Made by a program: the position numbers and the translations under genes. The notes under the pieces were generated by a model. That model worked only from the letters and a program-made list of their open reading frames with translations, did not search any database and had not been told where the DNA came from. Shown one piece after another: positions 42,733 through 49,953 of a stretch of 64,000 bases of DNA. The stretch is taken from assembly GCA_035712145.1 (NCBI GenBank), contig DASTBI010000187.1, positions 1 to 64,000 of the forward strand. The letters are read 5' to 3'. The first letter of the stretch is position 1; each line of letters starts with the position of its first letter. Source of the DNA: Candidatus Eisenbacteria bacterium (GTDB lineage: Bacteria > Eisenbacteria > RBG-16-71-46).

Positions 42733-43458
42733 TCAAGGGCTCGCGCCCGAGCCGGGAACGCCGCCCGATGGGTCTCCTACCCCGGCCGGGAACCGCGGAT
42801 GGGCCCGGACCAGCTTGAGGACCTCCGCAACCTGAGCCTCGACCGTCAGGGCGGATGTGTCCAGCGTCACGGCGTCGGGTGCGGCAACCAGCGGGCTGTC
42901 GGCGCGCTGACGGTCCCTCCGGTCGCGGCGATCGAGGTCCTCGGCCACCTGCTCGATGGGCGCCGGAATCCCGTGGCGCACAAGCTCCTGGTGGCGGCGC
43001 ATGACCCGGGTCTGCGGAGCGGCATCGAGGAAGATCTTCAACTCCGCGTCCGGGAAGACCACGGTCCCGAGGTCCCTCCCCTCGGCCACGAGCGGGCCCT
43101 GCTGACGCAGACGCCGCTGAATGTCGACCAGGCGGCGGCGAACCACCGGCCGGGCCGCCAGTCGAGAGGACGTCTCGCTCACCGCCGGGGTGCGGATCCG
43201 GTCCGTCACGTCCACGCCATCGAGCCAGACCTGAGGCCGCTCCGGGGCGCCCGAGAGCGAGAGCTCGGTGGAACCGACGCACGCGTCGAGTGCCGCGTCG
43301 TCGTCGGGCGCGACCCCGAGCTCGAGCACTTTGACCGCCAGCGCGCGATAGAGCGACCCGGTGTCGACGTAGAGAAACCCCAAAGCGCTCGCCACCGCAC
43401 GGGCCGTGGTGCTCTTTCCGGCGGCGGCCGGACCGTCGATCGTGACCACGAAGCTCAT
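42733..43458 (-). CDS. cmk: Cytidylate kinase
   Basis: A 241-residue kinase that phosphorylates CMP and dCMP. The P-loop TIDGPAAAGKSTTA, the YVDTGSLYRALA segment, LVAEGRDLGTVVFPDA and the RRDRRDRQRADSPL lid motif are typical. It starts with ATG 43458, overlapping the aroA stop (ATGA). A Gly/Pro-rich tail of about 20 residues is an extension. Confidence 0.96.
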   Translation of the reverse strand: MSFVVTIDGPAAAGKSTTARAVASALGFLYVDTGSLYRALAVKVLELGVAPDDDAALDACVGSTELSLSGAPERPQVWLDGVDVTDRIRTPAVSETSSRLAARPVVRRRLVDIQRRLRQQGPLVAEGRDLGTVVFPDAELKIFLDAAPQTRVMRRHQELVRHGIPAPIEQVAEDLDRRDRRDRQRADSPLVAAPDAVTLDTSALTVEAQVAEVLKLVRAHPRFPAGVGDPSGGVPGSGASP

Positions 43459-44819
43459 CGGGCGAGCGCGTCCTCTTCGGGGACTTCGACCTCGGCGCCC
43501 AGCGTGCGCAGCGCTCTCACGAACCCCGGGTACGAGGTGGCGATCTCGCTCGCGCCGGTCACCGTGACCGGGCCATCGGCGAAGGTCCCGGCGACGGCGA
43601 ACGCCATGGCGATCCGATGGTCGCCGGCAGCATCGACGATTCCTCCGCGCAGGGTTCCTCCGTGAATCGAGAGCCCGTCCGGATGCTCCTCGACCTCGAT
43701 GCCGAGGCGACGGAGATTCGTCGCCAGCGCGGCAATGCGGTCGCTCTCCTTCACCCGCAGCTCTGCCGCGTGGCGGATGCGGGTGACCCCGCGCGCCCGG
43801 GCGGCCGCCACGGCCAGCGCTGGAATCTCGTCGATCATCGTTGGAATGAAGTGCGCCCATGAGGCCGGTGTCCAGTCGCGAAGCGCTTCGAGCATGTCTG
43901 GCCCGGTGACGGTGACGTTCCCGATCGGCTCTCCCGCCTCCATCCCGGTTTGCTCTCGAGTGACCTTCGCCCCCATCTCTCCGAGTGCGAGCAGCAGTCC
44001 CGTCCGCGTCGGATTCAGGCTCACGCCCTCGGCGGTGATCGCAGCCCCCGGAGTGGCGGCGACGCCGGCCAGGAAGAACGCGGCCGCCGAGAAGTCGCCG
44101 GGCACACGCAGTCGCCTCCCCTGCAACCTGGCCGGACCCGTGACCGAGAAAGGAGGAACGAGGGCATCGTCGAGCTCGTGGGCGTCGATCTCCGCACCGA
44201 ATTCCGGAAGCATGCGCTGGGTGTGGTCGCGAGCGCCTTCGATGATCACCGTGGTCTTGCCCTCGGCAAAGAGTCCCGCGAGCAGCACGCAGGAGGCCAC
44301 CTGTGCGCTCCTGCTCTCGACCTTGTATTCGATCGCGTGTAAGGGCCCACCCTCGATCTCGAGCGGCGGGAGACGGTCGCCTTCGCGGGCGCTGAGCTTC
44401 GCGCCCATCCTCCGCAAGGGCTCGATCACACGGTCGACCGGACGCCGTTGCAGCGACGCGTCCCCGGCCAGTGTGGAGCGGAACGGCTGCGCCGCGAGCG
44501 GGCCGGCCAGAAGGCGCAGTGTGGTTCCCGAGTTCCCGCAGTCGAGTATCCCGTCGGGTTTCGAGAACCGCATCGCGCAGCCGCGAAGCGTCACCTTTCC
44601 GGGTTCACGCCGCACCTCGGCGCCGAGCGCCTCGAGGCAGGTGAGCGTCGACTCGCAATCGGCTCCCGGGTTCGGCTCCTCCACGGTCGTGACGCCCTCG
44701 GCGAGTCCGCCGAGAATGTACGCGCGGTGGGTGACCGACTTGTCTCCCGGCGGCGTGACGCTGCCGCCCAGGCCCCGTCCCGGATGAACGACGATACGGG
44801 AGGAAGCGCCGGGCGGCAT
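43455..44819 (-). CDS. aroA: 3-phosphoshikimate 1-carboxyvinyltransferase (EPSP synthase)
   Basis: A 454-residue shikimate pathway enzyme that joins PEP to shikimate 3-phosphate. The PEP- and substrate-binding motifs are PPGDKSVTHRAYIL, LDCGNSGTTLRLL and the late ELRVKESDRIAAL segment, with the active-site Asp in MIDEIPALAV. Two additional motifs, GDASLQRRPVDRV and DHRIAMAFAV, are standard. ATG 44819 is 13 bp after the pilZ stop. Confidence 0.96.
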   Translation of the reverse strand: MPPGASSRIVVHPGRGLGGSVTPPGDKSVTHRAYILGGLAEGVTTVEEPNPGADCESTLTCLEALGAEVRREPGKVTLRGCAMRFSKPDGILDCGNSGTTLRLLAGPLAAQPFRSTLAGDASLQRRPVDRVIEPLRRMGAKLSAREGDRLPPLEIEGGPLHAIEYKVESRSAQVASCVLLAGLFAEGKTTVIIEGARDHTQRMLPEFGAEIDAHELDDALVPPFSVTGPARLQGRRLRVPGDFSAAAFFLAGVAATPGAAITAEGVSLNPTRTGLLLALGEMGAKVTREQTGMEAGEPIGNVTVTGPDMLEALRDWTPASWAHFIPTMIDEIPALAVAAARARGVTRIRHAAELRVKESDRIAALATNLRRLGIEVEEHPDGLSIHGGTLRGGIVDAAGDHRIAMAFAVAGTFADGPVTVTGASEIATSYPGFVRALRTLGAEVEVPEEDALAR

Positions 44820-44832
44820 GTTCGGATTCGGA

Positions 44833-45363
44833 CTAGCGGCTTGCAGGACGGCGAGCGACGCGGCGGGCCGTGGTCTTGAGGGCCGTTGCCCGGCTTCCCG
44901 TGCGCTTGGCTCGCTGCACCACGCCTGCCTTCTTCTTCTTCGCCACGGCCGTGGTGCGGTGGATCGACTGGAGATTGCGCCAGGTGACGAAGTCGTCGAG
45001 GAGAATGCGGTGGCGCGGGTCGAGGCCGATGAAGCTGCACGCGAGCTCGTAGCCCGCGGGTCGCGACGCAGCGCCGGTCGGCATGCAGCGCACCACCACA
45101 CCGTCGCATTTGAGCAGGCGCTGTGCGCCTTGAGTGCTCTTCTGGTTGGGCAGCACGATGGTGAGCGCGACCTTCGACAACGGAGCCAGGTAGTGCGGCG
45201 AGCTGCAGTACACGCCGCTCGAGGAAATGTTCTGGCTCTCGGTCACGATCTGGGTGAGGACGGCGCCGTTCGTGGGCTCGCCCTCGACCCGCATGCTGAG
45301 GCTGGCGTCTGCGCGTGTGCTCGTCCTGCGCTCGACCTTCGGAATTCCCTTCTTGCGCGGCAT
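44833..45363 (-). CDS. PilZ-domain-like protein with basic C-terminal tail
   Basis: 176 residues. Residues 15-125 follow the PilZ fold (RRTSTRADASLSMRV, then QNISSSGVYCSSPHYL, then VVVRCMPTGAASRPAGYELACSF piece). PilZ domains usually bind cyclic di-GMP through RxxxR and (D/N)xSxxG; here NISSSG matches the second motif and RRTSTR the first. The last 45 residues are rich in Lys, Arg and Ala, like histone- or ribosome-binding tails, and could contact nucleic acid. The ATG overlaps the rnr stop by one base (TGATG). Confidence 0.75.
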   Translation of the reverse strand: MPRKKGIPKVERRTSTRADASLSMRVEGEPTNGAVLTQIVTESQNISSSGVYCSSPHYLAPLSKVALTIVLPNQKSTQGAQRLLKCDGVVVRCMPTGAASRPAGYELACSFIGLDPRHRILLDDFVTWRNLQSIHRTTAVAKKKKAGVVQRAKRTGSRATALKTTARRVARRPASR

Positions 45364-47012
45364 CAATGTCTCCCCCGGTGGCGGCGACCCGGTCGCCGCA
45401 TCGGCACCTCGATGGCCATGTCGCATTCGCGGCCCGGGACGTCCACGCGGGCGACGGTGACGCGAACCGAGTCGCCCAGACTGAACCTCCGACGGGTGCG
45501 ACGCCCCGTAAGGCGCACCCCCGTGGGATCCAGGACGAAGTGGTCGTCCAGGTACGAGCTCAGCCGGACGAAACCTTCCACTGGGACATCGTCCAGCTCG
45601 ACGAAGAATCCGTGCGGATTCAGCCCGGTGATGATACCCGAACCTTGATCGCCGAGTCGCCCCTCCAGATACCGGAGGCCCTTGACTTTCACCGCTTCGC
45701 GCTCGGCATCGGCCGCGTTCCACTCCGAACCGGTGCACGACTCGGCGAGCCGGTCGAGCGCGTGGGGATCCCAGGCCGCGGACTTCCGGCGGTGAATCCA
45801 CTCGCGCACTCGCCGGTGGTTGTGGAGATCGGGATAACGGCGGATCGGCGACGTGAAGTGGCAGTACTCGCGGGTGGCGAGCCCGAAGTGGCCAAGGTCC
45901 TTCTCCAGGTAGCGCGCGCGGGCCATCGACCGCAGCACCAGCCGATGGAGGACGCGCCGCCGCGCGGGATCGAGCGGAGCGCGCAGCAACGCCTGGAGGG
46001 CGCGAGCCGGGTCCTCGAGCGAGCCGAGGCGCGGCAGTGCGAGCGCGCGCAGCATGGCATCGAGGTCGACCAGCTTGGGAGGCCCCGGCGGCTCGTGGAC
46101 GCGGTACAGCATGCCGCTCCTGCGCTCGGCCCCCTCCCGGCCCACGCAGCGGTTGGCGAGCAGCATGAACTCCTCGATCAGCTCGTGGCTCTCGAGGTGC
46201 GGGCGGCGCTCGATGCGAATCGGGACGCCGTGCTCGTCCACCCAGGCCTTGGTCTCGGGGACCTCGAGGTCGAGCGCACCGGTCTTCCAGCGCCGCGCCC
46301 GCAGCGCGCGCGCGAGTCTCATCAACGACTCCACCGCGTGCTGGAGGTTCGCTTCGAAGGGGTGCTTGCCGTCGAGCGCCTCCTGCACTCTTCCGTAGGC
46401 CAGTCGATGGCGGCTGCGGATCACCGTCTCTTCGAAGCGATAACCCTCGAGCCCGCCACGCTCGTCGAGCTCCACGAAGACCGACAGCGCCAGCCGGTCC
46501 TGGTCGGGCCGCAGTGAGCAGAGGTCCGCGGACAGCGCTTCCGGCAGCATGGGGATGACGCCGCCCGGGAGGTAGCAGCTCAGTCCGCGGAGCCGGGCCT
46601 CGGCATCGAGCGCGCCACCATCCGGGACGTAGTGCGAGACGTCGGCGATGTGGATGCCGACCTCGTGGGATCCATGCCCGAGCGAGCGCCAGGACAGCGC
46701 GTCGTCGTGGTCCCGCGCGTCCTCCGGATCGATCGTGAACACCAGCTGGTCCCGGATGTCGGTGCGATGGCGGATCTCGGCGGCTGTCGGCAGCTTCAGG
46801 CGGGCGGCTTCCCGCTCGGCGTCCGGCGGAAAGTGCACGCGCAGCCGATACTGCGAGGCCACCGCGTGATCGTCCCACTCGGGGCGGTCGTCGGCGCCGA
46901 GCACCTCGACGAGACGAGCGACCCGGTCCTCTTCGATCTCGGCGATGCAGTAGTCGCCGTCCTCTGGAGCCGCATGACTCTTCCAGATCAGCGGAACGCG
47001 GCCGGGCCGCAC
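45363..47012 (-). CDS. rnr: Ribonuclease R/II family exoribonuclease (5' end uncertain)
   Basis: At least 549 residues. The RNB catalytic domain has the metal-binding DPEDARDHDDALSW and GIHIADVSHYVPDG. The S1 domain near the C-terminus reads GIITGLNPHGFFVELDDV, and a basic tail follows. RNase R degrades structured RNA from the 3' end. GTG 47012 is the first ordinary start codon, but the same frame upstream to about 47100 encodes GRAYFTRGRWIFDPARR, which looks like the missing first strand of the cold-shock domain. That part has no ATG, GTG or TTG, so the true start may be a rare codon, or there may be a sequence error. The extension would reach the stop of the bS22-like gene. Confidence 0.88.
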   Translation of the reverse strand: MRPGRVPLIWKSHAAPEDGDYCIAEIEEDRVARLVEVLGADDRPEWDDHAVASQYRLRVHFPPDAEREAARLKLPTAAEIRHRTDIRDQLVFTIDPEDARDHDDALSWRSLGHGSHEVGIHIADVSHYVPDGGALDAEARLRGLSCYLPGGVIPMLPEALSADLCSLRPDQDRLALSVFVELDERGGLEGYRFEETVIRSRHRLAYGRVQEALDGKHPFEANLQHAVESLMRLARALRARRWKTGALDLEVPETKAWVDEHGVPIRIERRPHLESHELIEEFMLLANRCVGREGAERRSGMLYRVHEPPGPPKLVDLDAMLRALALPRLGSLEDPARALQALLRAPLDPARRRVLHRLVLRSMARARYLEKDLGHFGLATREYCHFTSPIRRYPDLHNHRRVREWIHRRKSAAWDPHALDRLAESCTGSEWNAADAEREAVKVKGLRYLEGRLGDQGSGIITGLNPHGFFVELDDVPVEGFVRLSSYLDDHFVLDPTGVRLTGRRTRRRFSLGDSVRVTVARVDVPGRECDMAIEVPMRRPGRRHRGRH

Positions 47013-47103
47013 ACGGCGTGCGGGATCGAAGATCCAACGGCCGCGCGTGAAGTACGCGCGGCCGAGGAGGCGGCGGGATTCGGGAGCCGGTGTTCCGAGC
47101 CGG

Positions 47104-47199
47104 CTAACGGACGCGTTTCTTATGGCGGTTCTTCCGCAGGCGCTTCTTTCGCTTGTGGGTCGCGATCTTCTTGCGCTTGCGTTTCTTGCCAGATCCCAT
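47104..47199 (-). CDS. bS22-like / AURKAIP1-COX24-type small ribosomal peptide
   Basis: A 31-residue peptide, 60% Lys and Arg, with the family pattern MGSGKKRKRKKIATHKRKK then LRKNRHKKRVR. Peptides of this AURKAIP1/COX24 type occur across the FCB group and actinobacteria, and in some species they sit on the small ribosomal subunit. The ATG 47199 has a strong AAGGAGG seven bases upstream. It lies between HU and rnr, in an operon with rpsA at the end. Confidence 0.88.
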   Translation of the reverse strand: MGSGKKRKRKKIATHKRKKRLRKNRHKKRVR

Positions 47200-47222
47200 C
47201 CGTCCTCCTTGTCGGATCGCCG

Positions 47223-47528
47223 CTACGAGGTGACCGGTTCCGGTGTCTCGACCGGACCGGAAATCGTGGACCGCAGTTCCTTGCTCGGCTTGAACACCGG
47301 GACCAGCTTGGCCGGGACCATGACTTCGGTCCCGCTCCGCGGATTGCGCGCCCGCCGGGCGCGACGCTCGCGAACCTTGAAGGTCCCGAACCCGCGGATC
47401 TCGAGATGCTTTCCTTCACTCAAGGCACGGCACACAGCGTCGATGAGCGAGTCGACGATGATCGCCGTGTGATTCTTCGACACGCCGGTCGTTCCGGAGA
47501 TTTCTTCCACGAGGTCGGCCTTGGTCAT
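47223..47528 (-). CDS. HU/IHF-family DNA-binding protein
   Basis: A 101-residue histone-like protein that bends DNA as a dimer. MTKADLVEEISGTTGVSK begins the helical body, GFGTFKVRERRARRARNP carries the DNA-binding arm, and VFKPSKELR ends the fold. The tail has about ten extra Pro/Thr-rich residues. GGAGG lies upstream of the ATG at 47528. Confidence 0.96.
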   Translation of the reverse strand: MTKADLVEEISGTTGVSKNHTAIIVDSLIDAVCRALSEGKHLEIRGFGTFKVRERRARRARNPRSGTEVMVPAKLVPVFKPSKELRSTISGPVETPEPVTS

Positions 47529-47550
47529 GATTCCTCCGTGTACATCCCCG

Positions 47551-47766
47551 TCAGTCTGGATGCATGCGGCAGGCGCAGTCGGACGACCCGCAGGGGCCCG
47601 GAGTTGGTGCGGCCGCGCTCGCCTTGCCGACGGCGAAAGTTGAAAGGAGGCGCTCGACCCGAGTCGTGCCGCAGCGGGGGCAGCGCGCGGTGGCGCGCTC
47701 TGCGGACCTCACCAGCGACTCGAAGCGCTCGTGACAGGTCGTGCACCGGTATTCGTAGATCGGCAT
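47551..47766 (-). CDS. FmdB-family zinc-ribbon regulatory protein
   Basis: 71 residues. MPIYEYRCTTCHERFE followed by ARCPRCGTTRVERLLS gives two CxxC pairs of a zinc ribbon, which is the FmdB family hallmark. A C-terminal Cys-rich tail (CGSSDCACR) adds three cysteines. FmdB-like proteins are linked to transcription control of formamidase genes, but most have no known role. It is the first gene of the HU to rpsA run and has its own promoter. Confidence 0.9.
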   Translation of the reverse strand: MPIYEYRCTTCHERFESLVRSAERATARCPRCGTTRVERLLSTFAVGKASAAAPTPGPCGSSDCACRMHPD

Positions 47767-47785
47767 TCAACGACCTCCGCGGCCA

Positions 47786-47814
47786 CGCTAACAGCCAGCC
47801 AGGGGTCCGGTCAA
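47786..47814 (-). promoter_or_regulatory. Predicted promoter of the fmdB-like to rpsA operon
   Basis: On the minus strand, TTGACC (47814-47809), a 17-base spacer and TTAGCG (47791-47786). A GGAGG ribosome site lies between it and the ATG at 47766. Confidence 0.5.
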
Positions 47815-47831
47815 CGGGCGCACCGCAAGCG

Positions 47832-47860
47832 AAAGGGCCCGTCCCCGAAGACAGGCCCTT
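47832..47860 (-). terminator. Intrinsic terminator after the first subtilase gene
   Basis: On the minus strand, AAGGGCCTGTC (47860-47850) pairs with GACGGGCCCTTT (47843-47832) through a TTCGGG-type loop, with one mismatch. It lies 26 bp past the subtilase stop. Confidence 0.7.
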
Positions 47861-47885
47861 CGCGATGACGCGATCTCGATGCGCG

Positions 47886-49811
47886 CTATTCGAGCACCGC
47901 CAGCTTGTGCGTCGCGTGCTCGCCGCCCGCCAGAGCGCTCACGAAGTAGATGCCGGCACCCGGCGCGCGACCGCCCTCGTCCTTGCCGTCCCAGCGCACG
48001 CGCAGCACGCCGGCGCCGTCCGCCACGCCTTCCATCGAGCGCACGCGACGACCCGAGGCGTCGAGGATCTGCAGGCCGACTCTCTGTCCCGCCCGGGCGG
48101 TGATCGCGAATTCCGATCCTCCGCGCGCCGGATTGGGAATGGCGCGCAGCTGGAGCCGGGGGTTGGTCAAGGCTGAGGGACCGACTCCGGTGGTGGAGCC
48201 GGGCGCCGCCGCGAGCGCCGCCGCGAGGTCGAGGATGCCGGGGCCCAAAACCTTCGTATTGAGCGGATTGAAAGGCTTGGTGTTGCCGGTGATGAGCGCG
48301 GCCTTCTGGGCCGCCGTCAGCGCCGGATTCCAGGACTCGAGAACCGCCGCGGCGCCCACCACGTGCGGGGTCGCCATCGAGGTCCCGCTCAGGACGCCCA
48401 CGTAATCGCCGTCCGCGATGCCGTTGTCCTGGTTGGGGCTGTAGGTGCTGAGGATGATGCTCCCGGGAGCCGCCAGGTCGACCAATGGACCGTGGTTGCT
48501 GAAGCTCGATCCCATCCCCGTGGAATCGGTGGAGCCGATGCACAGGACGCCGGCCACGGTGGGAAGGTACGAGTTCGACGAGGTCACCTGGACGTTCGAG
48601 TTCCCGGCGGAACAGACGACCAGGACGTCCTGCGCCTGGACGTTGGTGAGCGCCGTGCTGATCCCGCCGGTGTTGCTGGAGCCCCACGAGCAGTTGACCG
48701 CCGCGACGTTGACGCCGCGCGCCTTGAGATCGGCGATGTAGTTGAGCGCCTGCGCGGCCCAGGTCATCGACACCACGCCGCCGATCCGATTGGCCGGCGG
48801 CGGTTCCGCGCACTGCATGGCGTCGCCCACGCACGCGTGGTAGCCGATCCGCGCCGGGATGAGACGAACGCCGGCAGCCGGCCCACCTTCTCCCCAGCCG
48901 CCCGCGACGCCGGCGACGTCGCGCCCATTGTTCGCGATCGCGCCCACAGTGCCACTGGTGTGGGTCCCGTGACCGTCCCCGTCACGCGGATCGTTGTCCG
49001 TGGTCATGCAGTCGGGATCACGGCAGAACGTTCCCGCAAGCACCGCGGAGACGAAGTCCCATCCGACCACGTCGTCGGCGAATCCGTTGCCCTCGTTGTC
49101 CCCGCCGCCCGGAGGATCGAAGGGGCTCACCCATACGTTGCCGTTGGTCACGTTGTCCGCGGGGCCGGGAGGATCGGTGCCGCCGAGGTCGTTGTGGTAA
49201 TAGCGCATGCCGCTGTCGAGCATGCCGACCGCGACGCTCGAGTTGCCGGGCTCGCGGTCCCAGGCCACGTTGGCGCCCATGCCGTAGGGCTTTTGGTAGT
49301 GCCACTGGTCGCGCGGGAAGGTCGCGGTGCCGAACTTGTAGTAGGGGTCGTTGGCGTCGATGTGGAAGGTGTGGATGCCGACCTTCTCCACCCGCTCCAC
49401 GTCTGCATGCTTCTCGAGCTCCGCCTTGGCATCGTCGAGCCCCATCCCGGGTGCGAGCTTGACGATGTAGTGCCCGGTCATCTCGGGCGCCATGGAGCCC
49501 CTGGCCCGCGGCTGGGCATTGGGGAACTCCCGCTCGAAGCTGCGCGCCGCCACCCGATCGAGGACAGCCTGGACCCGCTCGATATTGGCGCGCGCGCGCC
49601 CTGCCTGGGCGGGGAGCGCATAGAGCTGATGCGCCGTGGCTGGCTTGAACACCACCACCAGCTCGTCGGGCACGTAGCCGACGAAGTCCGATCCGGTCCT
49701 TGCCGGACGCTGGATCACATTTTCCGCGGACGCCGGCGCGGTGGAGGACGCAACGAGCAGGGCGAGCATGACCCCGGCCTGGAGCGGGGCGCGCACGCGA
49801 TGGACCATCAT
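47886..49811 (-). CDS. Secreted subtilisin-like serine protease (S8) with C-terminal sorting domain
   Basis: 641 residues. A signal peptide ends near residue 29 (ALLVASSTAPASA). An I9-like prodomain covers about 40-155. The S8 domain has the catalytic Asp in VGMLDSGMRYYHNDL, His in DGHGTHTSGTVGAIA, the oxyanion Asn in VVCSAGNSN and Ser in SGTSMATPHVVGAAA. The last 85 residues are an FlgD-like sorting domain (PNPARGGSEFAI, ASGRRVRSMEG, GAGIYFVSALAGG). It should digest extracellular protein. The ATG 49811 has AGGAGGT upstream. It is a paralogue of the next gene; Cys pairs in an insert (TFCRDPDCM) suggest a disulfide. Confidence 0.95.
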   Translation of the reverse strand: MMVHRVRAPLQAGVMLALLVASSTAPASAENVIQRPARTGSDFVGYVPDELVVVFKPATAHQLYALPAQAGRARANIERVQAVLDRVAARSFEREFPNAQPRARGSMAPEMTGHYIVKLAPGMGLDDAKAELEKHADVERVEKVGIHTFHIDANDPYYKFGTATFPRDQWHYQKPYGMGANVAWDREPGNSSVAVGMLDSGMRYYHNDLGGTDPPGPADNVTNGNVWVSPFDPPGGGDNEGNGFADDVVGWDFVSAVLAGTFCRDPDCMTTDNDPRDGDGHGTHTSGTVGAIANNGRDVAGVAGGWGEGGPAAGVRLIPARIGYHACVGDAMQCAEPPPANRIGGVVSMTWAAQALNYIADLKARGVNVAAVNCSWGSSNTGGISTALTNVQAQDVLVVCSAGNSNVQVTSSNSYLPTVAGVLCIGSTDSTGMGSSFSNHGPLVDLAAPGSIILSTYSPNQDNGIADGDYVGVLSGTSMATPHVVGAAAVLESWNPALTAAQKAALITGNTKPFNPLNTKVLGPGILDLAAALAAAPGSTTGVGPSALTNPRLQLRAIPNPARGGSEFAITARAGQRVGLQILDASGRRVRSMEGVADGAGVLRVRWDGKDEGGRAPGAGIYFVSALAGGEHATHKLAVLE

Positions 49812-49877
49812 CAAAGACCTCCTGAGGTGGCGAGCTTCACGAGAGGCAGCGGCCGAGAGGCGCAGATCGAATCGACG

Positions 49878-49883
49878 ACTATA
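49878..49883 (-). promoter_or_regulatory. Predicted -10 box of the first subtilase gene
   Basis: TATAGT on the minus strand in the context GCGCGTATAGT, about 60 bases before the ATG. No standard -35 hexamer is seen. Confidence 0.4.
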
Positions 49884-49897
49884 CGCGCACATGCACC

Positions 49898-49927
49898 GAA
49901 CCGCCCGATCTTTCGATCGGGCGGTTC
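49898..49927 (-). terminator. Perfect hairpin after the second subtilase gene
   Basis: GAACCGCCCGATC and GATCGGGCGGTTC form a perfect 13-bp stem with a GAAA loop on the minus strand. There is no T-tract. It ends the second subtilase transcript and lies just upstream of the -10 box of the first, so it could also act on that promoter. Confidence 0.65.
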
Positions 49928-49953
49928 AGAGCTGCGGCGGCTGGCGATCAGGA

